Positions 44,300 through 52,337 of a stretch of DNA of 64,000 bases are shown here, piece by piece; the first letter of the stretch is position 1; every line of letters starts with the position of its first letter. Both the position numbers and the translations under genes were made by a program. The stretch lies in assembly GCA_958402795.1 (NCBI GenBank), contig CATXUX010000011.1, forward strand, positions 35,956-99,955. The letters are read 5' to 3'. Source of the stretch: an uncultured Lachnospiraceae bacterium. Its GTDB lineage: Bacteria; Bacillota; Clostridia; Lachnospirales; Lachnospiraceae. The notes beneath the pieces are model-generated. The model was not told the DNA's origin. It made no database searches and saw only the letters and a list, made by a program, of their open reading frames with translations.

Positions 44300-45307
44300 A
44301 TGATTGTTAACCATACGATGGAAGAACAGTACAGATCGGAAGAACTGAAAAAGGAAATGGAGACAACGAAACCAAGGGAACTGGTCCTGAACCTGTCTGA
44401 TCAGGACGTGGGGCGGATCAGGGAAAAGGCTGCATCGGTGGGTCTTTCTGTCGGTGAGCTGGTCGAGAATTTTATCGGCGACCTGACAGGTGGGACATGT
44501 AGAAATGAATCTGATGAGAGAAAACTGGCAAATCAGTGGTTCCACAGATGCTGGTTCGGAATGTTTCCGGAAGAAACATTCTTGAAGCACCTGATCGACA
44601 TCGGGGAACTGGATCATTTTATAGAATATGTAGACAGCCTGCAGGAACTTGGCAGGGATATCAAGCGGTACCAGGAATGGCTTTGCACCGGCATTGTGGA
44701 CCGACGCTACTGTGGCGGTGATCGGACTGCATGGGACGATATCATGGATGATACGGGACTGCGTGAATACTGGTCAAAAGATGAGTTTGTGTATGCAATG
44801 GAGCAGCGTATTGATGATGCAGAAAAAGCCAGAGATGAAACGGAATTCCATATCCGGGAATACTGGGAGGATTTTCTGCAGGATACGAACCGGGATAAAG
44901 AGGAACTGGATCTGGAGGAAGAGATGGAAAAGATCCTGGCATGGAAAAAGAATTCTAAGGGTGAGCTGAAGGAATGCACGACAATGCCGGAAGTCTCGGC
45001 TATATCAGCAGATGGAAATGGCAGAACAGAAAAAACTCCATCGGTAGAACCGTCCGGCGAACCAGAAGCGGAAAATTTTGTCGTAAATTATGTCGATGGA
45101 TCCCGGCGGGTGATAGAGAAAGGCTTCTTCTGTGAGATCAGGCAGGATCAGGGAGAATGCACCTTATCTTTTATTCTGTCGCACTGCTCCGCGAAGGATC
45201 TGGGGACGATCGTCTTGGGCTGCGTGGAACTGGGCGCAGAGCTGGGACTGTTTGGAAACCATAAGGAAGGGGATGGCACCGGGGATGCAGCAGAGAAAAT
45301 GCCCTGA
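44300..45307 (+). CDS. Accessory protein with ribbon-helix-helix-like N-terminus
   Basis: 335 residues; the ATG at 44300 has GGAGG 9 bases upstream, while a longer frame from 44234 lacks an SD. Residues 25-65 (PRELVLNLSDQDVGRIREKAASVGLSVGELVENFIGDLTGG) look like a ribbon-helix-helix DNA-binding segment. The middle is aromatic and charged (KLANQWFHRCWFGMFPEETFLKHLIDIGELDHFIEYVDSLQELGRDIKRYQEWLC), and the end (VDGSRRVIEKGFFCEIRQDQGECTLSFILSHCSAKDL) is a separate small domain. It overlaps the zinc-ribbon gene downstream. No named family recognised. Confidence 0.6.
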   Translation: MIVNHTMEEQYRSEELKKEMETTKPRELVLNLSDQDVGRIREKAASVGLSVGELVENFIGDLTGGTCRNESDERKLANQWFHRCWFGMFPEETFLKHLIDIGELDHFIEYVDSLQELGRDIKRYQEWLCTGIVDRRYCGGDRTAWDDIMDDTGLREYWSKDEFVYAMEQRIDDAEKARDETEFHIREYWEDFLQDTNRDKEELDLEEEMEKILAWKKNSKGELKECTTMPEVSAISADGNGRTEKTPSVEPSGEPEAENFVVNYVDGSRRVIEKGFFCEIRQDQGECTLSFILSHCSAKDLGTIVLGCVELGAELGLFGNHKEGDGTGDAAEKMP

Positions 45308-45608
45308 ATGCGGGAAGATGTTTGTGCCTGGAGCAGTAAATCAGATCTACTGCTCCAGGAAGTGTGGCAGCAGCTACAGAAGGAATCATAAAGTGGGCGG
45401 CAATTATCCGTCGGTTACGTTTACTTGTCCCCAGTGCGGGAAGACAGTGACTACGGAGGAAGGAACAAGGGACAAGCGGACACGGTTCTGCAGCGCCGTC
45501 TGCGAGAAAAAATACTGGAGACATCCGCCTCATGATCATCCGTCTGCCCGGATCAATTTCCGCAGCGTTGCAGAATATGCGTCGTGGGAACGCAGGACAA
45601 ATGAGTAG
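45285..45608 (+). CDS. Double zinc-ribbon protein
   Basis: 107 residues. Two treble-clef-like modules: CPECGKMF...YCSRKCGSSYRR (about 6-32) and CPQCGKTVT...FCSAVCEKKYW (about 45-77), each with four Cys. The start at 45285 lies inside the previous gene; an in-frame ATG at 45273 is an alternative. Probably a nucleic-acid or protein adaptor. Similar double Cys4 proteins are common as unnamed genes in mobile elements. Confidence 0.65.
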   Translation: MQQRKCPECGKMFVPGAVNQIYCSRKCGSSYRRNHKVGGNYPSVTFTCPQCGKTVTTEEGTRDKRTRFCSAVCEKKYWRHPPHDHPSARINFRSVAEYASWERRTNE

Positions 45609-45665
45609 CGGAGGGGAAAAACTGATTTTGAACCGTAGGATGCGGATAAGAAAGGGGAACATCAG

Positions 45666-45887
45666 ATGTTTATAGTAAGCAAGGATAAAAATTCAATCGT
45701 CAATGCAGAACAGATAACGGCAATATTTGTCGGCGCGGATAACTGCTCAATTAAAGCAGACTTCCAAAACGGGAAGAGCTGCCAGCTTGGGAGGTATAAT
45801 TCGGAAGCTGCGGCAAGGATATCGTTGGATATGGTTGCACCATTGGAAAATCAGAAGTCTGCTTTATGCCGGATGATGATGCCGTGA
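45666..45887 (+). CDS. Small protein, function unknown
   Basis: 73 residues, SD AAAGGGG. MFIVSKDKNSIVNAEQITAIFVGADNCSIKADFQNGKSCQLGRYNSEAAARISLDMV suggests a small beta-rich fold with a C-terminal helix. No motif recognised. Confidence 0.6.
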   Translation: MFIVSKDKNSIVNAEQITAIFVGADNCSIKADFQNGKSCQLGRYNSEAAARISLDMVAPLENQKSALCRMMMP

Positions 45888-46007
45888 ACGCAAAAATCAA
45901 TCTTGAAAAACAGAAGCAGCGGCATATAAGCGGAAAAAAGACAAAGGGACATGGAGGCTCTTAATCTGTCTGCAGATACGAGGAAACCGAAGAAGAGGAG
46001 AAACGCA

Positions 46008-46196
46008 ATGGAAAAGAAGAAACAGAACCGCAGGACGGCGGAAAAACTGAAAAAGTCTCCGGACCGTCCGGTGCAGGATTGGTGTGAGGACTGGAACCGC
46101 ACCTGCGCATGGATCCGGAAACATGTAGTATGGGTGAAACCGGACAGAAAGCGGCCGGATGAAAAGGCTGGCTTAGAAGCGGAGAAAAAACGGTAA
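46008..46196 (+). CDS. Small basic protein, function unknown
   Basis: 62 residues; the ATG at 46008 has GAGGAG 7 bases upstream, while a longer frame opens at 45951. Very basic with several Trp (MEKKKQNRRTAEKLKKSP...WCEDWNRTCAWIRKHVVWVKPDRKRP). Possibly nucleic-acid binding; the composition is the only evidence. Confidence 0.45.
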   Translation: MEKKKQNRRTAEKLKKSPDRPVQDWCEDWNRTCAWIRKHVVWVKPDRKRPDEKAGLEAEKKR

Positions 46197-46384
46197 ATTG
46201 AAATATAAATGCAACACGACATATGCCGGGAAACACATATTTAAAAACATTTGGTGGTGATTGCGGTGTTTCGTTGCACTTAATATTATTGCAATCGGGC
46301 GCAGGGTAATGTATAATTTAGAAAAAGGAAGTAGATTCAGATCCCGGCAGAGATCGGTTTTGAAAAGGAGTCGGAAATCATAAG

Positions 46385-47338
46385 ATGGACAATGCACAGT
46401 CAAACAATACTGTTTTCGATGATGTGTTCAGAACACTGGTCGAAAAAATGCCGGAGTTGCTGATTCCGGTAGTGAATGAAGTATTTCATACGAATTATGA
46501 TGAAAGTGAAGAAATCGAACAATATAGGAATGAACATCATACAAAGCAGGGTGAAATTATAACTGATTCGATTTTTAAAATCGGGGGACACTTATACCAT
46601 GTTGAGTGCCAGAGCAGACCGGACAATACCATGGTAATCCGGATGATCGAATATGATTTTGCAGCAGCGTTGGAACGGATCCATCCGGAGGATGAGATTC
46701 TTGAACTGGATTTTCCAGAATCCTGCGTACTGTATCTCCGCCATACCAGCCGGACGCCGGAGACGCTGCAGATCAGGGTCAATTTTCCGGGTAATCCACC
46801 AGTCATGTATTCAGTACCGATCGTAAAAGTACAGGATTATACGAAAGATGAGATATTCCGGAAAAAGCTGTTAATGTTCCTGCCGTTTTATATGCTCAGG
46901 TATGAGAAAAGCATAAAAAAGATGGAAAATGATCCGGAAAGCACGGATAAGATTCTGGAGGGTATGCTGACGGAATATGCAGAGATCCTGACGGAACTTA
47001 ATGATCTTTACAGCGGAGAAGACCAGTCTGCATTGTATACAGACCTAGTGGAACTGATGATCCGCATATCGGATTACCTTTTGGCAAAGAATAAGGAAGC
47101 AAAGGAAAGGATGGATGATCTTATGGGTGGCAAAGTATTGGAATTACGTTCAGAGCGGTTAAGAGAAGAAGGCATGGAAAAAGGCATGGAAAAAGGTGTG
47201 GAAAAAGGCATGAACCTATCTGCATGTATATATCGGCTTGTAATAGACAATCCTAAGTGGTCAGATGAACAGATTGCGAAAGCAGCAGACTGTGAGGTTG
47301 AAAAAGTAAAAGCTGTTAAAAAAATGTTTAGGTTATAA
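46385..47338 (+). CDS. Rpn/YhgA-type PD-(D/E)XK nuclease family protein
   Basis: 317 residues. The N-terminal half resembles the Rpn (recombination-promoting nuclease / transposase_31-like) family: NTVFDDVFRTLVEKMPELLIPVVNEVF, then TDSIFKIGGHLYHVECQSRPDNTMVIRMIEYDF with the D and E-x-Q of a PD-(D/E)XK core. The C-terminal part has the characteristic charged GMEKGMEKGVEKGM repeats, then a short helical domain (PKWSDEQIAKAADCEVEKVKAVKKMF). In enterobacteria, Rpn genes encode an internal C-terminal small product that acts as antitoxin. Internal in-frame ATGs (47111, 47123) after AAAGGAAAGG are present here. A partial duplicate lies immediately downstream. Confidence 0.8.
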   Translation: MDNAQSNNTVFDDVFRTLVEKMPELLIPVVNEVFHTNYDESEEIEQYRNEHHTKQGEIITDSIFKIGGHLYHVECQSRPDNTMVIRMIEYDFAAALERIHPEDEILELDFPESCVLYLRHTSRTPETLQIRVNFPGNPPVMYSVPIVKVQDYTKDEIFRKKLLMFLPFYMLRYEKSIKKMENDPESTDKILEGMLTEYAEILTELNDLYSGEDQSALYTDLVELMIRISDYLLAKNKEAKERMDDLMGGKVLELRSERLREEGMEKGMEKGVEKGMNLSACIYRLVIDNPKWSDEQIAKAADCEVEKVKAVKKMFRL

Positions 47339-47422
47339 ACATGTTGGACATAAATTCGTAAGTGGTCTAAACAATGAATGATGTCCTCAATCCGCATTCC
47401 GGCATAAGAAAAGAGCAAAAGG

Positions 47423-47713
47423 ATGGATAATCTTATGGGTGGCAAAGTATTGGAATTACGTTCAGAGCGGTTAAGAGAAGAAGGTATGGAAAAAGGCATG
47501 AAAGAAAATAGTATCCGTGTCTTTTTCACTATGTTGGAGCGCGGATATGCAGAGAAAGAGGCACAGGAAATTTCGGGACTTTCCGATGAAGAGGCAGACG
47601 ATATTTTTTGTGAAAGGATGATGGAAAATTATCTGAAGGATCTTGATCCGGAGAAAGATGATTCCATACCATTGGAAAAATGCATGAAAGAATGGGGAAT
47701 TCCTGATGTATAA
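47423..47713 (+). CDS. Free-standing C-terminal fragment of an Rpn-type protein
   Basis: 96 residues. Bases 47424-47499 repeat 47112-47187 of the upstream gene almost exactly (DNLMGGKVLELRSERLREEGMEKGM). The remaining 70 residues are a different C-terminus (RVFFTMLERGYAEKEAQEISGLSDEEADDIF..., typical of other Rpn proteins). The region before it (47340-47422) is decayed nuclease sequence. It is either the remnant of a second Rpn gene or a stand-alone small protein equivalent to the internal Rpn antitoxin. A strong terminator follows. Confidence 0.6.
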   Translation: MDNLMGGKVLELRSERLREEGMEKGMKENSIRVFFTMLERGYAEKEAQEISGLSDEEADDIFCERMMENYLKDLDPEKDDSIPLEKCMKEWGIPDV

Positions 47714-47769
47714 AACCATTATTAAGAAAAAAGCGGAACATTGATCAAAGCAGCGGATTCTGCTGCAGG

Positions 47770-47799
47770 AAAAAAGAGGCGCGGGAGCGCTTCTTTTTT
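47770..47799 (+). terminator. Rho-independent terminator after the Rpn region
   Basis: A 13-bp stem with one G-U pair (47770-47782 with 47787-47799), loop GGGA, with the right arm ending in a run of T. It ends the transcript that covers the Rpn genes. Confidence 0.88.
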
Positions 47800-47993
47800 T
47801 GTGCGATAAAGCTGCAGGCAGTTATGCTGTTTCCCGCGGCATCAGACATTTGTCGGGAAAGTGCAGAAAACAGCGGATGCAGATTTTTTTCTTTTTTACT
47901 GAGGCATTCCTGGCGGACATGTATGGGAAGACCTAATATGAAAATTTTTAACTACAGTAAAAAAGAAAAAGGCATGGTGAAAAAGGGGCAATT

Positions 47994-48211
47994 TTGTAGA
48001 ATTAAAATATCATATATATTATAATAACATTATAAGAAAGGAGAAAGAAAATGAGTTATGACACAAGTTAGAAAATGCAGTGTAAAAAAGGAAAGAGCCA
48101 CCCGGGCAGGTGGCTAGGGCGGTCAGCCATGCAACTGACCTTGTGATGTTAATATATTATACTCACAATAGTATCTTAACATCACTTGCCCGAAAAAGCA
48201 ACAGTTTTTTT
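47994..48211 (+). promoter_or_regulatory. Promoter and multi-hairpin leader with a 6-residue mini-ORF
   Basis: TTGTAG (47994-47999), 17 bases, TATTAT (48017-48022) is a probable promoter. A strong SD (AAAGGAG) then serves a mini-ORF ATG-AGT-TAT-GAC-ACA-AGT-TAG (48051-48071, peptide MSYDTS). After it come three hairpins: AGCCACC/GGTGGCT (48096-48115), GGTCAG/CTGACC (48121-48140) and a 10-bp perfect stem GTGATGTTAA/TTAACATCAC (48143-48185). A weak TTGC/GCAA stem is followed by seven T (48205-48211). Then an SD and the 48229 gene. This is the layout of an attenuator or translation-coupled leader. The sequence elements are seen; the regulation is inferred. Confidence 0.55.
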
Positions 48212-48228
48212 AAAAGGAGAAAAAAATC

Positions 48229-48984
48229 ATGGAAACAACAATCAAAAGCATTGCGACTGTGGGAACAAAGGTGTTAGGGTATACGGAATTTTCCAAAAAA
48301 ATCGAAAACCGTTTAAAGGAACGGCTTGGAAGCCGGACGGAGATAAGGAAAGAAGTAAGCCTGAAAAACAATAACGTGGAGAAGAGAGGAATTTATATCA
48401 GGAGAGCGGACTGCAATGTAGGGACACTGATCTATCTGGAAGATTTCTACAGAGCTTACACAAAGGGAGACACAACGCTTGATGAGATCGAAGACTATAT
48501 CTTCCGCATGTACTTAAAGAGAAACGATGGGAAGATACAGCGTGCAGGTATTGAACAGATTACGGATTTTGAAAAAGTCCGTGACAAGGTAATGTTCCGC
48601 CTGATCAGCACGGCGAAGAATAAAAAAAGACTGGAAGAGATCCCTCATATTGACTATATGGATCTGTCGCTTGCCTTTTATGTCCTGCTTGGAAAAACGG
48701 GAGAGGGAGTGGCAACCATGTCGATTGAAAACCGCCACATGGAAGAATGGGGAGTCACATTGGAAACACTTTTGAAACTGGCATTACGCAACGAAGGAAG
48801 GGAACGCAGGGCGGTACTGACTCCAATAGAAAATATTATTCATTTTAATAGTGCGGACAATGTATTGGATTCGGGTCACCTGACAGACAGCATGATGTAT
48901 GTGCTGTCAAATGAGGAAAACTATTGTGGAGCGTCCGCCCTTTTCCAGCCGGGTGTGGCAGACAGCAGACAGATAAGAAATTGA
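48229..48984 (+). CDS. DUF5688-like protein, C-terminally short
   Basis: 251 residues, SD AAAAGGAG. The sequence (EVSLKNNNVEKRGIYIRRADCNVGTLIYLEDFYRAYTKGDTTLDEIEDYIFRMY, DFEKVRDKVMFRLISTAKNKKRLEEIPHIDYMDLSLAFYVLL, WGVTLETLLKLALRNEGRERRAVLTPI, MMYVLSNEENYCGASALFQPGV) matches the DUF5688 family common in Lachnospiraceae. The family usually continues about 50 residues beyond the PGV motif, so this copy appears truncated. It sits first behind the leader region and before the ParB-like gene. Function unknown. Confidence 0.7.
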   Translation: METTIKSIATVGTKVLGYTEFSKKIENRLKERLGSRTEIRKEVSLKNNNVEKRGIYIRRADCNVGTLIYLEDFYRAYTKGDTTLDEIEDYIFRMYLKRNDGKIQRAGIEQITDFEKVRDKVMFRLISTAKNKKRLEEIPHIDYMDLSLAFYVLLGKTGEGVATMSIENRHMEEWGVTLETLLKLALRNEGRERRAVLTPIENIIHFNSADNVLDSGHLTDSMMYVLSNEENYCGASALFQPGVADSRQIRN

Positions 48985-49011
48985 AAACATTGCACAGAGC
49001 GGAGAATGACT

Positions 49012-50253
49012 ATGATCAAAGAGATTGAAATCAGCAGACTAAAGATACACCCACAGAATGTACGGAAAGATTACAATGATATTGACGAACTTGCAGAGAG
49101 CATAAAGGCGCAGGGAATCCTGCAGAATTTAACCGTCGTAGAGGATAAAGCAGAGCCGGGAACCTATCTGGTCGTGATCGGAAACCGTAGGCTGACTGCT
49201 GCGGTGAAAGCCGGAATACAGACGGCTCCATGCTCCATTGTAGAGATGGACGAAAGGGAACAGATTTCCACCATGCTTCTGGAAAATATGCAGAGAAATG
49301 ATCTCACGATCTATGAGCAGGACGATGGTTTTCAAATGACGCTGAAAGACCTTTACGAATTGGAAAAAGTTCCGGATATCAGAATCAGGAACAGAATCCT
49401 GAAAGAAGCTAAGGATTCCAGAGACCTTGCGTGGAAAGCACAGAGCGCCGCCCTTGAGATAAAAAGAGAAAAAAATGCCGGAACGATCATCGAAATTCTG
49501 GAAGGGATGGGGGTGGAGCCTGCACCGGAGAAAGCAGGGCAGGAAATTTATACGGGAAAATGGGAGATAGTGAAAGAGATTGAGACGGATAAAGACGTTC
49601 CGGAACGGATCCCACTCCGGAGAGGAAAAGAACCGCTGTATTACATCAAATCCTATCGGGCAGTGAAAGTGATAAAAAAGGCGAAGAAAGTAAAGAAGCC
49701 TTTAACGGAAGAAGAGATCCGGAGAAAACAAATGGCAAAAAGCAGGAAGGAGATCAATGAAAAATATAAGGAACTCCTGGCAGAGCAGAAAGATTTTATC
49801 CAGAGCGTGATCGCAGGAAAAACAGAGCCGCTGAAAGACACAGCGGAACTGGAAGCATTTTTATGGAAAGCAATGCTGCAGAGTAAAATATCCGTTTCCG
49901 AAAATAACCTTGCACTGTTTTTTACGGATAAGGACAACTACTGGGATGTACCGAAAGAGGAACTGGAAGAAGCGAAAAAGAATCTGGAAAATGTGAGCAT
50001 CTTACACCAGATGCTGATCCTTGTACAGACAGCAGGAAGACGTATGGAACCGGCAGGATACAATGCGGAATATTCGAAAGAATGTGGCAGGTTCATGGAT
50101 ACCGTATATCAGGCATTAAAATTATATGGTTTCTCTTTTGCTTCCGACGAAGCGGAAAAGATACTGGACGGAACGCATGAATTATATGCGAAAGACGTTC
50201 AGGAAGCCGAAGAGGAACAGTACAAAGAGCCGGAAGAAAATATACCGGAATAA
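49012..50253 (+). CDS. Solo ParB/Spo0J-like protein
   Basis: 413 residues; the ATG at 49012 has GGAG 7 bases upstream (49006 also in frame). The N-terminal ParB/sulfiredoxin-type domain is clear: ISRLKIHPQNVRKDYNDIDELAESIKAQGILQNLTVVED, VVIGNRRLTAAVKAG (GxRR box), STMLLENMQRNDLTIYEQ. The middle has Lys-rich coils, and the last part is helical without a recognised HTH. No ParA gene adjoins. The first copy of the 20-bp palindrome begins 22 bases after its stop. It may be a regulator or a centromere-binding protein acting with the ParA/ParB pair at 58322-60277. Confidence 0.85.
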   Translation: MIKEIEISRLKIHPQNVRKDYNDIDELAESIKAQGILQNLTVVEDKAEPGTYLVVIGNRRLTAAVKAGIQTAPCSIVEMDEREQISTMLLENMQRNDLTIYEQDDGFQMTLKDLYELEKVPDIRIRNRILKEAKDSRDLAWKAQSAALEIKREKNAGTIIEILEGMGVEPAPEKAGQEIYTGKWEIVKEIETDKDVPERIPLRRGKEPLYYIKSYRAVKVIKKAKKVKKPLTEEEIRRKQMAKSRKEINEKYKELLAEQKDFIQSVIAGKTEPLKDTAELEAFLWKAMLQSKISVSENNLALFFTDKDNYWDVPKEELEEAKKNLENVSILHQMLILVQTAGRRMEPAGYNAEYSKECGRFMDTVYQALKLYGFSFASDEAEKILDGTHELYAKDVQEAEEEQYKEPEENIPE

Positions 50254-50275
50254 ATGAAAAACAAGTTTTCCGGCT

Positions 50276-50295
50276 ACTTGCCAAATTTGGCAAGT
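50276..50295. repeat. 20-bp palindrome, copy 1
   Basis: ACTTGCCAAATTTGGCAAGT, a perfect 10+10 palindrome, between the ParB-like gene and a 52-residue gene. First of 20 copies in the window. Confidence 0.95.
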
Positions 50296-50340
50296 GACCG
50301 GAAAAGGCGAGGATTCAGAAATAGGAAGGCGGTATCTGAT

Positions 50341-50499
50341 ATGAGAAAAAATGAGGTTTTGAAGATCCCTTACGTAGTGGCAGTTGAGACCAGGGACGGT
50401 GTAGTAAAGAAGATCCACAACAGCTATGTAATGCAGCCAAAAATCATAAATCCCGGAAAGGACAGCAGAGGGGAAGACCAGGATAAGCGGACAGCATAA
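50341..50499 (+). CDS. Small protein, function unknown
   Basis: 52 residues; the ATG at 50341 has AGGAAGGCGG upstream. MRKNEVLKIPYVVAVETRDGVVKKIHNSYVMQPKII, then a charged tail. A longer in-frame start at 50254 would translate the palindrome and has no SD. Followed by a terminator. Confidence 0.5.
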   Translation: MRKNEVLKIPYVVAVETRDGVVKKIHNSYVMQPKIINPGKDSRGEDQDKRTA

Positions 50500-50527
50500 A
50501 AATATATGAGAAATAACAGATACAAGA

Positions 50528-50554
50528 CCAGGGCGCAGAGTGCCCTGGCTTTTT
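50528..50554 (+). terminator. Rho-independent terminator
   Basis: Stem CCAGGGC/GCCCTGG (50528-50534 with 50542-50548), followed by C and five T. Confidence 0.75.
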
Positions 50555-50623
50555 GTTGCCATGCATACGGCAAAAACGTCCAGTGGACGCTTTTTAGTGT
50601 GGATCTGCAACAGAATCTCTTTT

Positions 50624-50643
50624 ATTTGCCAAATTTGGCAAGT
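50624..50643. repeat. 20-bp palindrome, copy 2 (one mismatch)
   Basis: ATTTGCCAAATTTGGCAAGT, identical to the perfect form except at the second base. It lies upstream of an AT-rich promoter region with several TATAAT-like boxes (50690-50730) and the 50757 gene. Confidence 0.9.
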
Positions 50644-50756
50644 GGATTTTTTCTCAATAAAAAAGAAAAATGGAACGCAAAATGCACTTAGATATAATGA
50701 TATAATATTATAAATATAGTATAATATAGACATAAAGAAAAGCAAGGGAGGCAGAA

Positions 50757-50900
50757 ATGAAAATGGAAAAAAAGAAAAAAGAACTGGAAAAACTTTTAAC
50801 GACGGAATGCCCGAAATATGAAAACGACTGTAAAAAATGTCCGTACGATAAGGAATGTAACGAGTATGAGCATTTGAGCAACAAGACAGAACGGAGGTAA
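50757..50900 (+). CDS. 47-residue four-cysteine protein
   Basis: The ATG at 50757 follows GGGAGG. A Lys-rich helix (MKMEKKKKELEKLLTT) is followed by CPKYENDCKKCPYDKEC, a compact Cys4 pattern likely to bind zinc, and a polar tail. The next gene starts 7 bases later and its SD (GGAGG) lies in the end of this gene. Unknown function. Confidence 0.55.
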   Translation: MKMEKKKKELEKLLTTECPKYENDCKKCPYDKECNEYEHLSNKTERR

Positions 50901-50906
50901 ACGGAT

Positions 50907-51161
50907 ATGGCAAATTTAATTATCGGGGAATGTGAAAACGGTATGAAATGTGTTTATGATGTCCCGCGTGAAATAAAAAACGCCGATCAATTGAAAAGTC
51001 TTGTATATGGCTATAACGATAATGTAAGACAACGGGAAGAATTGCAAGGACAGCCGAAACTGTTAGGACTTAACGGTCCGATGTTTAACGGTTTCGGAAC
51101 TCTTAAAAGTTCGGGCGAAACGGTAGTAATTATCCGCTACGAAAAGCCTGGCAAATATTGA
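50907..51161 (+). CDS. Small protein, function unknown
   Basis: 84 residues, SD GGAGG. MANLIIGECENGMKCVYDVPREIKNADQLKSLVYGYNDNVRQREELQGQPKLLGLNGPMFNGFGTL...VVIIRYEKPGKY. Soluble, mixed alpha/beta. A short inverted repeat (AAACGGTCA/TGACCGTTT) follows its stop at 51167-51188. No family recognised. Confidence 0.6.
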   Translation: MANLIIGECENGMKCVYDVPREIKNADQLKSLVYGYNDNVRQREELQGQPKLLGLNGPMFNGFGTLKSSGETVVIIRYEKPGKY

Positions 51162-51258
51162 GCCGAAACGGTCAGAAATGACCGTTTCGACCGGGAAATA
51201 GATGTCTCGGCACTGATGATGGCAGACCATAATCAAAGAAGGGTTAAAAGGTGAAAAG

Positions 51259-51708
51259 ATGAGCGAAATGCATATTACGACAATAGAAAAGGCTGATCCG
51301 GAGCGGCACAGAAGTCCGGTGATCATTCATAACGGCTGGCAATGGTATTTTGCCGAATTTCAGACGATGGAACAGCTAAACGCATTCATGGAATTTGCAG
51401 GACTGGAAATGAAACTGGAGGAGGAAGGTATCTGGCCGTTTAACCGGAAATGTGGAACATGGAGAAGATACAGTGTCAACAGAGAACTTGACGATACACA
51501 TGGCGGCGGCTTCTGGAAACTGTCAGAGATCCCAGACGGGGCAAAGAAAATAAAGGGACTTTCAAATGGAAACATTGTAGATTGTTATATTTGGAATGAC
51601 GGCGAAACACTCCATGTGTACAGACCGAACCCAAACGCGAAAGAAGTTTATAAACCGTTGCCGATTGATGAACATATTAAATACATGAGGGAACATGGCG
51701 GATTCTAA
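51259..51708 (+). CDS. Accessory protein, function unknown
   Basis: 149 residues, SD AAAAGG. The N-terminal part is beta-rich and aromatic (VIIHNGWQWYFAEFQTMEQLNAFMEFAGLEMKLEEEGIWPFNRKCGTWRRYSVNRELDD). The C-terminal part has a second beta unit (IVDCYIWNDGETLHVYRPNP). No signal peptide. I do not recognise it. Confidence 0.6.
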   Translation: MSEMHITTIEKADPERHRSPVIIHNGWQWYFAEFQTMEQLNAFMEFAGLEMKLEEEGIWPFNRKCGTWRRYSVNRELDDTHGGGFWKLSEIPDGAKKIKGLSNGNIVDCYIWNDGETLHVYRPNPNAKEVYKPLPIDEHIKYMREHGGF

Positions 51709-51791
51709 AAGAAGGGCGGACACGCTCCGCCTTTATAAGAAGTCGACAATGCAGAAGAGACGGATAAAAAATGAAAAGGAGACTTTGAACC

Positions 51792-52058
51792 ATGACACAT
51801 ATGGAATTACAGAAATTAACAATGGGAAGATTTACAAAATTAGCAGAAACAAAAAATAGTATCGTAGTTGGAACAATGGGAAACTTGAATGAAGAAAATA
51901 CAACATATGAAATTGTGCAGCACATTGCAAAATTTTATAACATCAATACCGATCCGGGCATATTCCAGTATCATCTCATAACTGCGGTCGGTGCAAGGAA
52001 AAGGGGCGCACGACTGCCGATAGACAACTACAATCAATTTATAGAGTTTTTTATCTGA
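51792..52058 (+). CDS. Small protein, function unknown
   Basis: 88 residues. MTHMELQKLTMGRFTKLAETKNSIVVGTMGNLNEENTTYEIVQHIAKFYNINTDPGIFQYHLITAVGARKRGARLPIDNYNQFIEFFI. The SD is weak (GGAGA 14 bases upstream). Soluble, no motif. It is the last gene before palindrome copy 3. Confidence 0.5.
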   Translation: MTHMELQKLTMGRFTKLAETKNSIVVGTMGNLNEENTTYEIVQHIAKFYNINTDPGIFQYHLITAVGARKRGARLPIDNYNQFIEFFI

Positions 52059-52221
52059 TCGTTGTCTGCTATCGGAAAACATAACGAGGAGAGGAGTTTC
52101 AAAGATGAGGAAAAGGAAGAAAAAAGAGGATACGGAAATAACACGTACACTGCTGATCACATTAGGTATACCAATGCTTTCCATGTTTGCGTACTGGATT
52201 GCATTTGGATATTGAAAATTC

Positions 52222-52241
52222 ACTTGCCAAATTTGGCAAGT
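52222..52241. repeat. 20-bp palindrome, copy 3
   Basis: ACTTGCCAAATTTGGCAAGT, perfect form, 45 bases upstream of the -35 box of the BrnT/BrnA promoter. Confidence 0.95.
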
Positions 52242-52286
52242 GGATTTCCCGATAAAAAGGCGATAAAAAGAGATGATTCCAAAAGA

Positions 52287-52315
52287 TTGAAAAAAACGGG
52301 AGATTTGAGTATAAT
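52287..52315 (+). promoter_or_regulatory. Promoter of the BrnT/BrnA operon
   Basis: TTGAAA (52287-52292), 17-base spacer, TATAAT (52310-52315). The expected start is near 52322, only about 16 bases before the BrnT ATG. Confidence 0.75.
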
Positions 52316-52337
52316 GGGTATGAAAGAAGTGAAGATT

